Origin: Gammaproteobacteria bacterium
GTDB taxonomy: Bacteria > Pseudomonadota > Gammaproteobacteria > JAPPPA01
Assembly: GCA_028817755.1 (NCBI GenBank)
Contig: JAPPPA010000262.1
Coordinates: 6,565-12,705, forward strand
Direction: 5' to 3'
Length of the DNA stretch: 6,141 bases
Shown: piece by piece, positions 1-4,991 of the stretch
Position numbering within the stretch: position 1 is the stretch's first letter
Layout: every line of letters starts with the position of its first letter
Made by a program: the position numbers and the translations under genes
Notes under the pieces: generated by a model
What the model was told of the DNA's origin: nothing
Databases searched by the model: none
The model's input: the letters and a program-made list of their open reading frames with translations, nothing else

Positions 1-529
1 CCTCTAATGGCATCAGGGCAACCCGCCAGTTCAAAGAGATATTGCCTTTACTCGAACAACTGCCCCAGCGGCTTTTCTGGTCTCGAATACTGACCTTATT
101 CACCGACACTTGCAGCCGTTCCGCTTCCTGCTCTAAGCGCTGACGCAAATCAGCCGCCGCCATATTCCGCCACACACGCAAACGCGCCGCTGTGCTCTTA
201 CTCGCTCGAATAGACACTTGCTGCTGCAAGTGATCGATACCATCTCGGCCCGCCTCGTAAACACAACCATAGTTTTTTCCGTGAAACAGAACCGAAGCTA
301 TATCTTCATAGGTCTCCGCTTGCTGCTTCTGGCTTAGCAACTGGGCACGTTTTTCCTCTACCCAAGCAGAGCGCTCTGTATAAAACGCTAAAGCGCTACG
401 CATACTGGCGCGCTGCGGCACCACCAATCGCACGCTGGCGTCTCGGTTAACCACCAGCCGCAAATGTTTAACGCGTTTACGTTCCACACTGACATAATTT
501 GGCAGTGACTCATGCCGCAAAGAAATCAC
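1..529 (-). CDS. YgjP/DUF45 family M48-like metal-dependent hydrolase, N-terminal part (cut by window edge)
   Basis: Reading the minus strand from a GTG at 529 gives 176 open residues that run off the left edge. The diagnostic segment is RDQKSRWGSCSSKG (residues 149-162) followed by NISLNWR, the conserved block just before the HExxH zinc site in YgjP/DUF45 (SprT-like, M48-type) proteins. The zinc motif itself lies outside the window, so catalytic competence cannot be judged. The N-terminal part (about residues 1-60, with ERKRVKHLRLVV and the V-V-P strand) matches the usual beta-rich start of the family. Residues 110-145 form a charged helix. No signal peptide is visible, so the protein is probably cytoplasmic. 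There is no in-frame ATG between the upstream TAA (near 620) and Met43, which is too far inside the domain to be the start. GTG at 529 with AGAGGG 12 nt upstream is the best choice, and TTG at 520 is the alternative. The physiological substrate of the family is not well established. The gene is divergent from the lipoprotein-dehalogenase pair. Confidence 0.85.
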   Translation of the reverse strand, partial: MISLRHESLPNYVSVERKRVKHLRLVVNRDASVRLVVPQRASMRSALAFYTERSAWVEEKRAQLLSQKQQAETYEDIASVLFHGKNYGCVYEAGRDGIDHLQQQVSIRASKSTAARLRVWRNMAAADLRQRLEQEAERLQVSVNKVSIRDQKSRWGSCSSKGNISLNWRVALMPLE

Positions 530-737
530 AAGGTCTGCATACCCTCTATGCCCGCACCGATTTTCTTGAACCCTAGATACAAAACACTGTCTCTTAATAC
601 TTATACGCCGTGCCAGAGATTAACGCATATTGCTCGGCCACACTGTTGACCCAACACAAACGCTGTTTTGCTCATGCACAGATGAAAATTACCAAGCCGC
701 AGTGTATCTTCACCTATCCATTTTTGATGTAGCGCTT
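530..737. other. Divergent intergenic region
   Basis: These 208 bases separate the minus-strand YgjP-like gene from the plus-strand lipoprotein gene and must hold promoters for both. A TATAAG box on the minus strand (605-600) is the best -10 candidate for the YgjP-like gene, but no good -35 sits at the expected distance. On the plus strand TTGACC (646-651) resembles a -35, yet the sequence 16-18 nt downstream is a poor -10. No convincing operator, hairpin or small RNA was seen. An open frame from a TTG at 630 runs into the lipoprotein but looks non-coding before 738. Confidence 0.4.
542..547 (-). promoter_or_regulatory. Ribosome binding site supporting the GTG start of the YgjP-like gene
   Basis: AGAGGG on the minus strand lies 12 nt before GTG at 529. 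The spacing is a little long, but this is the only purine-rich Shine-Dalgarno-like match upstream of any plausible in-frame start, so it favours GTG at 529 over TTG at 520. Confidence 0.4.
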
Positions 738-1040
738 ATGAAAACTCGCATTCTCATTCCAACCGTTTTCCTCTTCAGCCTTGGCCTAACCGCCTGCGCC
801 ACCCCGGGTGGACAAGATACCGCCGAAGCGCGACAAGCCTACGAAAACGAAAAGTATTACCACCCTAACTGCACCCACCTGCCTGAAGGCAGCGCAACAC
901 AAAAGCAGTGCTGGGCGGATGAAAACTACAAAGAACGAAAAGCACGCGAACGCCAACACAATCGCGAGTTACTGAAACAGCAGCAGGAAGAACTTCAAGA
1001 AATTCGCTCATTGGGCGACCGTAAGAACCTAGGTCTATGA
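738..1040 (+). CDS. Small lipoprotein of unknown function
   Basis: This gene encodes a 100-residue precursor. The first 19 residues form a lipoprotein signal peptide: Lys3 and Arg4, then a hydrophobic stretch, ending in the lipobox LTAC with the lipidated cysteine at position 20. The residue after it is Ala, not Asp, so by the Lol rule it would go to the outer membrane. The mature part is about 80 residues, hydrophilic and rich in Gln, Glu, Lys and Arg. It has two further cysteines (45 and 58) that could form a disulfide in the periplasm, and a charged, probably helical or coiled-coil C-terminal half (about 63-92). The start was placed at ATG 738 because only this start puts the signal peptide at the N-terminus; the open frame extends 36 residues further upstream to a TTG but does not look coding. 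No clear Shine-Dalgarno sequence is visible. The stop overlaps the dehalogenase start (ATGA), so the two are probably co-translated. I do not recognise the family, and no function can be assigned. Confidence 0.8.
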   Translation: MKTRILIPTVFLFSLGLTACATPGGQDTAEARQAYENEKYYHPNCTHLPEGSATQKQCWADENYKERKARERQHNRELLKQQQEELQEIRSLGDRKNLGL

Positions 1041-1924
1041 AAGTACTACGCACCCCCGACAGCCGCTTCGAAAACTTACCCGGCTACCCTTTCGCACCAA
1101 ACTACTTACAGATAACCGACGACCTACGTATGCATTACGTAGACGAAGGCCCGAAAGACGCTCAAGTCGTGTTAATGCTACACGGCGAGCCTTCATGGTC
1201 GTACCTGTATCGCAAAATGATTCCACCGGTTGCCGAAGCAGGCTACCGCGTTATCGCGCCTGATTTAATTGGTTTTGGTAAGTCAGACAAACCCAGCAAA
1301 ATTTCTGACTACAGCTACCAAACACATATGGACTGGTTAAATGCGTTTTTAGACGCCATGGAGCTGGATAACATTATCTTGTTCTGCCAAGACTGGGGCT
1401 CATTGCTCGGCCTTCGCCTTGTTGGCGAACAACCGGACCGCTTTGCCCGCGTGATGCTCTCTAACGGCGCACTCACTACCGGCGAACAAAAAATGCCACC
1501 CGCATTTACCGTTTGGAAAACATTCGCCCAATACTCGCCAATTTTCCCTATCGGCAAAATTATCGACAGCGCCACCGTTACCGATCTACCTAAAGATGTG
1601 ATTGCGGCCTACAACGCGCCATTCCCGTCGGCCAAATACAAAGCCGGCACGCGCGCGTTTCCGCTCTTGGTACCTGCCTCCACCAAAGACCCAGCTTCGG
1701 CTGCCTGCATTAAAGCGAAGGAAGGTTTATCCACGTTCGAAAAACCATTCCTCACCGTATTTGGTAAAGCCGACCCCGTACTCGGCAAGGCCGACAAGCC
1801 GATGCGAGAACTCATACCTGGCTCTAAAGACCAACCGCACGACCGCATTTACGGCGGCCACTTTGTGCAAGAGGACTGCGGCGAAGAACTGGCGCAACGT
1901 CTTATCGACTGGTGCCAAGCGTAG
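1037..1924 (+). CDS. Haloalkane dehalogenase, alpha/beta-hydrolase fold, subfamily I (DhlA-like)
   Basis: This 295-residue enzyme would hydrolyse a carbon-halogen bond of haloalkanes to give an alcohol and halide, in the cytoplasm (no signal peptide). It aligns by eye along its full length with Xanthobacter DhlA and is of the usual family length. The oxyanion segment HGEPSWSYLYRKM is at 49-61. The nucleophile is Asp119 in QDWGS, followed by Trp120, one of the two halide-binding tryptophans. Phe157 and Trp160 in AFTVW match the cap-domain Phe172 and Trp175 of DhlA. The catalytic acid is Asp246 in GKADPVLG and the base is His275 in GGHFVQE. The complete triad and both halide-binding tryptophans support a true dehalogenase rather than an epoxide hydrolase or generic hydrolase. 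The natural substrate cannot be read from sequence. Automatic pipelines often label this group dhmA. The gene starts inside the last codons of the lipoprotein gene (ATGA overlap) with only a weak AGG before it, which points to translational coupling. Confidence 0.92.
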   Translation: MKVLRTPDSRFENLPGYPFAPNYLQITDDLRMHYVDEGPKDAQVVLMLHGEPSWSYLYRKMIPPVAEAGYRVIAPDLIGFGKSDKPSKISDYSYQTHMDWLNAFLDAMELDNIILFCQDWGSLLGLRLVGEQPDRFARVMLSNGALTTGEQKMPPAFTVWKTFAQYSPIFPIGKIIDSATVTDLPKDVIAAYNAPFPSAKYKAGTRAFPLLVPASTKDPASAACIKAKEGLSTFEKPFLTVFGKADPVLGKADKPMRELIPGSKDQPHDRIYGGHFVQEDCGEELAQRLIDWCQA

Positions 1925-1946
1925 GCCGGGCATAAGCCCGACCTAC
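1921..1946. repeat. REP-like palindrome between convergent genes
   Basis: An imperfect inverted repeat has 11-nt arms (1921-1931 and 1936-1946) around a 4-nt loop. The minus strand begins GTAGGTCGGGC and ends GCCCGGCCTAC, so its RNA pairs throughout, with one U-G wobble. The plus-strand RNA carries one C-A mismatch. The sequence type, GTAGGTCGGGC followed by its complement, resembles scattered extragenic palindromes of proteobacteria. It overlaps the dehalogenase stop codon and fills most of the 33-nt gap before the convergent permease gene ends. Neither side has a T-tract, so it is not a canonical intrinsic terminator, although it may protect 3' ends. Confidence 0.6.
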
Positions 1947-1957
1947 TCACCAAAACG

Positions 1958-2869
1958 TTAAGCGTCCGCGCCAGCCGTATTCACTGGCGCGGTCGCCACT
2001 ACTTTCTGCCGGCCTTTTCGCTGGCCCAACTCAGCAAACACCACCGCAGCAACAATACAGGCCGCGCCCATTAAGGTGCTTAGGCCAAGCACCTCGTTGT
2101 TAAATACAGCGCCGACTATCACTGCTAGCACAGGCGTAATTACCGGTATCACCGCCACCTGTGCCGCACTCACGCGTTGCACTAAATAGAAGAACGCGCC
2201 AAAGCCAATCACTGAGCCAAACGCCGCCAAATAAGCAACCGCTGCAATCGAGCGATTCGAGACATTGTTAGGTATCTCGCCATCAATCAGCGCCCATACC
2301 AACACATAGGCGAAAGATGCCACCAATAACGTACCTGCGGTTTGCTGCATTGGGCTAATAGGCGCATTGATCCGCCGCACCGTAATGCTGCTAAATGGAA
2401 ATAGGATTGCCGCGATACTGACACCGATAACGCCTTTATAGCCTTCCGCGCCCAACACCAAGTCATCCTGAAACACGAGGAATAAACCGCCTAGCGACAA
2501 CAGCAAACCAATCACCTGCAACCCGGTGACACGCTCTTTCAACATCACCGCAGCAATCACCGCAGACGACACTGGGGCCAAGCCATACAACACCGCAATC
2601 AAGCCGCTGGGAATGTATTGCGCCGACCAGTAGGTAATCAACATGGCGCCAAACACGCCGATGCTACCAGCCAGATAACTCGGCCATGCCTTTCGCAGTG
2701 CCAGTCCTTGTCGTAACCACAGCAACACACAGCTTGCTAACGCCACACCACCCAACATACGCAGGGTTGCAGAGGCGCTAAAGCTCAGCGTTTCATTGCT
2801 GATATGAATACCTAGCGGCGTGGTGGTCCACACCAACACCACGGTTACGAAGGCGATTGGCACGCCCAT
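1958..2869 (-). CDS. EamA/DMT superfamily permease
   Basis: This is a 303-residue inner-membrane protein with about ten hydrophobic segments arranged as two EamA repeats (roughly 3-135 and 147-281), the standard size and plan for drug/metabolite transporters. Family hallmarks are the end of the first repeat, where APVSSAV (98-104) is followed by LKERVTGLQVIG (110-121), and the matching TPVLAVIVGAVFNNEV in the second (245-260). The C-terminal tail (282-303) is hydrophilic and should face the cytoplasm. The substrate cannot be predicted, since the family includes exporters of amino acids, metabolites and drugs. ATG 2869 was chosen because AAGGAG sits 7 nt before it; an upstream ATG at 2908 would add 13 residues of non-membrane-like sequence and has no ribosome binding site. 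The gene is convergent with the dehalogenase. It lies 39 nt downstream of a strong terminator, so it either has a promoter overlapping that hairpin or depends on read-through. Confidence 0.88.
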   Translation of the reverse strand: MGVPIAFVTVVLVWTTTPLGIHISNETLSFSASATLRMLGGVALASCVLLWLRQGLALRKAWPSYLAGSIGVFGAMLITYWSAQYIPSGLIAVLYGLAPVSSAVIAAVMLKERVTGLQVIGLLLSLGGLFLVFQDDLVLGAEGYKGVIGVSIAAILFPFSSITVRRINAPISPMQQTAGTLLVASFAYVLVWALIDGEIPNNVSNRSIAAVAYLAAFGSVIGFGAFFYLVQRVSAAQVAVIPVITPVLAVIVGAVFNNEVLGLSTLMGAACIVAAVVFAELGQRKGRQKVVATAPVNTAGADA

Positions 2870-2876
2870 GACTACT

Positions 2877-2882
2877 CTCCTT
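2877..2882 (-). promoter_or_regulatory. Strong ribosome binding site fixing the permease start
   Basis: AAGGAG on the minus strand lies 7 nt before ATG 2869. It is the best Shine-Dalgarno match in the window and rules against the longer reading from ATG 2908. Confidence 0.8.
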
Positions 2883-2908
2883 ATTTGAAAACCAAAAAAC
2901 TCAGGCAT

Positions 2909-2943
2909 AAAAAAAGCCGCAGGGGTTAAACCGCTGCGGCTTT
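2909..2943 (-). terminator. Rho-independent terminator of the leftward operon
   Basis: On the minus strand AAAGCCGCAG (2943-2934) pairs perfectly with CTGCGGCTTT (2922-2913) across an 11-nt loop. The loop contains GGTTTAACC and could fold further. The stem is GC-rich and is followed by a run of seven T (2915-2909), the classic intrinsic terminator form for leftward transcription. In the rightward direction the hairpin is followed only by TTTCT, so it is weak that way. It is placed to end the transcript carrying the SRPBCC gene and lies just upstream of the permease gene. Confidence 0.88.
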
Positions 2944-3089
2944 CTGAATGCTGTTACCAAGCTCAACTATGAATCAGAAAAACGCAGCCGGTCGCCCCAA
3001 CGCACGTGGCGCAGGCAGACTAGAAATACCGGTTTTTTCATCATTTGATTCATGCTTTCACTTTGCGCCTGAATATCCTGCGGGTCAAG
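2944..3089 (-). other. 3' region after the SRPBCC gene, with an open in-frame stretch
   Basis: Between the SRPBCC stop codon and the terminator, the same reading frame stays open from 3089 to a TAG at 2969-2967. Within it an ATG at 3053 could encode 28 residues beginning MNQMMKKPVFLVCLR. There is no convincing ribosome binding site before that ATG. It may be a chance open frame, a small protein gene, or the remains of a longer C-terminus. No other structure was seen here. Confidence 0.25.
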
Positions 3090-3533
3090 CTAGGCAGCCA
3101 ATTTTTTCTCGATAGTACGCAAGATGCTGTCAAAACCCTTGTGACCATCTTTAGCCAAGCGCGGCGCAAGAAACTTACCAATCAGCGGCAAACGCATTTT
3201 TGACACCGACACCCAGCGCACATCGGTTTTACCGTTATTGTCACTCAACTCCACGCGGCCTAGCTCATGCTTGAGCAGCGGTGGATTCATTTTCACAATG
3301 CGGTATTCAAATAGCGTTGGGCGTTCAAAAGCCGTGACGTCTTCAAAAAACGTTACTGGGCCTGCTTTAATGCGGCGTTGCGCACCTAGGCCGTTCTTTT
3401 CGCTGTCGCCTTCACGCAGAAGTTCTGAATCATCAATGCCACGAAACTGCTTGTAGTTGCCATGATCGGTGAGCATCTCAAAGACGTCATCAATCGGCGC
3501 ATTCAGCGTACGCTTCACTTCAATATCTACCAT
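3090..3533 (-). CDS. SRPBCC-fold protein (polyketide cyclase/START-like)
   Basis: This 147-residue soluble protein has no signal peptide and the pattern of the SRPBCC superfamily, whose members fold around a deep hydrophobic pocket. It opens with a strand, then NAPIDDVFEMLTDHGNYKQF (11-30), the usual helix-grip start (A-P-hydrophobic-D/E-V-F/W-x-x-L-x-D). Alternating beta strands follow through about residue 112. A long C-terminal helix (about 126-146, KDGHKGFDSILRTIEKKL) closes the pocket. The ligand or activity cannot be read from sequence; family members bind lipids, act as cyclases or serve as chaperones. ATG 3533 was chosen because AGGAA lies 7 nt upstream; a GTG one codon earlier is possible. 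It is the last gene of the leftward run, 15 nt after the DsbA-fold gene, and is followed by an intrinsic terminator. The nearby membrane oxygenase and RND transporter make a lipid-related role plausible but unproven. Confidence 0.8.
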   Translation of the reverse strand: MVDIEVKRTLNAPIDDVFEMLTDHGNYKQFRGIDDSELLREGDSEKNGLGAQRRIKAGPVTFFEDVTAFERPTLFEYRIVKMNPPLLKHELGRVELSDNNGKTDVRWVSVSKMRLPLIGKFLAPRLAKDGHKGFDSILRTIEKKLAA

Positions 3534-3548
3534 CACTTCATTCCTGTT

Positions 3549-4151
3549 TTATGCCGCTATAGCAGCAATTTTTTCTTCTACTTGTTGCAGCGGTTCATAG
3601 CCCATACCCAATGAACGCCAACGTTCTTCACGTTTGATCAATAAGGTCGGATAACCGGCCACTGCATATTGCTGAGCACGCTCAAACTGGGCCTGTGTTG
3701 CTTGCAACATTTCATCACTTTCAAAATTGAGCAAGAACATCGGCTGGGCAATGCCAAATTCCGTCGCCAGTTCAGCGAGCACATTCGTGTCTGTCACGTT
3801 CTTGGCCTGCGCATAAAACGCCTGCTGAATTGCCGCTAACATCGGCAGACTATATTCCGGTATTAACGCCTGCACCGTCACCACCGCCCGGCAGGCAGGC
3901 TCAGTGTTATAGACAAAGCCTTCCGGAATACCGTTCTCAAAATCGAATGGTAACTGTGTAGCCTGCTGCACATGATGCCAATGGTTCTGAATCTGCTGGC
4001 GATACCCCGTATTCAACGGACGCGTTTCACCAGCACGCAAGCCCCCCATCACCACTTCTACATTGTGCGTTTCTGCCAGCGCATTAATGACCGATGAGTA
4101 GCCATAACACCAGCTGCACATAGGGTCTGCAAAATAGAGTAAATCAGCCAT
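3549..4151 (-). CDS. DsbA-fold thioredoxin-like protein with a CSWC active site
   Basis: This 200-residue protein starts with a thioredoxin-type strand and then MCSWCYG, with the redox CxxC at Cys12-Ser-Trp-Cys15. The helical insertion expected of the DsbA fold follows (about 50-160), then the cis-proline loop AGYPTLL (Pro168). TEPACRAV (83-90) is shared with the cytoplasmic FrnE-like/2-hydroxychromene-2-carboxylate isomerase-related branch of DsbA-like proteins. There is no signal peptide or membrane segment, so it should act in the cytoplasm, unlike true periplasmic DsbA. Likely roles are thiol-disulfide exchange or glutathione-dependent isomerase/transferase-type chemistry. The intact CxxC favours redox activity. 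The start is 6 nt after the hydroxylase stop and has no visible Shine-Dalgarno, which suggests translational coupling. Confidence 0.85.
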   Translation of the reverse strand: MADLLYFADPMCSWCYGYSSVINALAETHNVEVVMGGLRAGETRPLNTGYRQQIQNHWHHVQQATQLPFDFENGIPEGFVYNTEPACRAVVTVQALIPEYSLPMLAAIQQAFYAQAKNVTDTNVLAELATEFGIAQPMFLLNFESDEMLQATQAQFERAQQYAVAGYPTLLIKREERWRSLGMGYEPLQQVEEKIAAIAA

Positions 4152-4157
4152 ACAGAA

Positions 4158-4949
4158 TCAGCGCTTATGCGTAAGCGGATAAACCAGTTGTTTTACAAAG
4201 CCCTCGGGCATGGGTTCTTCAATACCAAAAGCCTGCGGCACTTGGCCTTTCGGCTGGTAGTAGGTGCCAAACACCATATCCCAAACAGGTAAGAAGCCAC
4301 CGAAGTTTTTTTCATACGCCGCGGGGTCGGTGCTGTGGTGCCAGCGATGGAAAACCGGACTCGCCAAAAGGTAACGAAACGGTCCGAAGGTCCAGTTCAC
4401 ATTGGCATGTAAAAACACCGCATAAGCGGCTGTAAAAGGCGCAAACAACACAAATGTGTAAGGACTAAAGCCGAGCGCAATTAACGGCGCCACATAGACC
4501 AACTGCGCGCCAATTTCATTAAACGGATGAAAACGCGTGGCGCTTAACCAATCTAAGTTTTCTGAAGAATGATGTACCGCATGCGTTGGCCAGAACGGTG
4601 CCAAGTGAAACATGCGGTGCTGCCAGTAGCTTAGAAAATCGGCCAGCAAGAACACCAATACCATTTGCAGCCAAAACGGTAACTGCGACAACGGACCAAA
4701 ACCGTTCCAATAATTACTTAAGGGTAAGTCGCCTAAGATGAAAACAGGCAATACCGCCAAGAAAACCACCCAAGGAGCTGCCACACGCGCAACAAAGCTC
4801 TGAGCCAAATACCAAACGGCATCCGCCGCCCAAGCTTTACGTATGGCTTTGTAATGCGGTAGCTGCGGCCACAAACGCTCTAAGCCAATCAACAAAGCTG
4901 GTAACAAGATTAACCCGACAAGCAGGCCGACTATTTCTTGCTCTGACAT
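4158..4949 (-). CDS. Fatty acid hydroxylase/sterol desaturase superfamily membrane protein
   Basis: This 263-residue integral-membrane protein carries the full histidine set of the superfamily, which binds a di-iron centre used for O2-dependent hydroxylation or desaturation of lipids. The clusters are HRMFH (111-115), HAVHH (123-127), His141 in RFHP, His181 in HANVNW and HRWHH (201-205). Hydrophobic segments lie at about 5-23, 57-73, 92-108, 148-162 and 165-180, so the histidine clusters can face the cytoplasm. The length is typical for bacterial members. The substrate (fatty acid, sterol, carotenoid or other isoprenoid, ether lipid) cannot be decided from sequence. The start is supported by GAGG 9 nt upstream. 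It lies 32 nt after the MMPL/RND gene stop and 6 nt before the DsbA-fold gene, and very likely shares their transcript. Confidence 0.88.
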   Translation of the reverse strand: MSEQEIVGLLVGLILLPALLIGLERLWPQLPHYKAIRKAWAADAVWYLAQSFVARVAAPWVVFLAVLPVFILGDLPLSNYWNGFGPLSQLPFWLQMVLVFLLADFLSYWQHRMFHLAPFWPTHAVHHSSENLDWLSATRFHPFNEIGAQLVYVAPLIALGFSPYTFVLFAPFTAAYAVFLHANVNWTFGPFRYLLASPVFHRWHHSTDPAAYEKNFGGFLPVWDMVFGTYYQPKGQVPQAFGIEEPMPEGFVKQLVYPLTHKR

Positions 4950-4975
4950 ATGCCGCTACCTCATTAGCAATACCG

Positions 4976-4991
4976 GGCGGCCTAGGCCGCC
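4976..4991. repeat. Perfect 16-bp GC-rich palindrome over the MMPL/RND stop codon
   Basis: GGCGGCCTAGGCCGCC is identical to its own reverse complement. It contains the TAG stop of the transporter gene (4984-4982) and part of the 32-nt gap before the hydroxylase gene. No T-tract follows on either strand, so it is not an intrinsic terminator. As RNA it could form a 6-bp hairpin with a CUAG loop. Confidence 0.6.

Noticed and set aside
630..737. A 36-residue N-terminal extension of the lipoprotein from a TTG at 630
   Set aside because: It would bury the signal peptide and lipobox internally, has no ribosome binding site and does not resemble coding sequence. ATG 738 gives a textbook lipoprotein.
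1921..1957. Bidirectional intrinsic terminator between the dehalogenase and permease
   Set aside because: The hairpin is good, but no T-tract follows on either strand, so it is better described as a REP-like palindrome.
1602..1961. A 119-codon open frame overlapping the dehalogenase in another frame, and similar antisense open frames at 1315-1575, 1609-1848 and 1727-1933
   Set aside because: They lie wholly or almost wholly within the well-supported dehalogenase gene, have odd compositions and no recognisable domains.
2870..2908. A 13-residue N-terminal extension of the permease from ATG 2908
   Set aside because: AAGGAG at ideal spacing precedes ATG 2869, while ATG 2908 abuts the terminator T-tract and has no Shine-Dalgarno.
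3534..3536. GTG one codon upstream as the SRPBCC start
   Set aside because: ATG 3533 has AGGAA at 7 nt, a better distance than the 4 nt for GTG. The difference is one residue and cannot be fully excluded.
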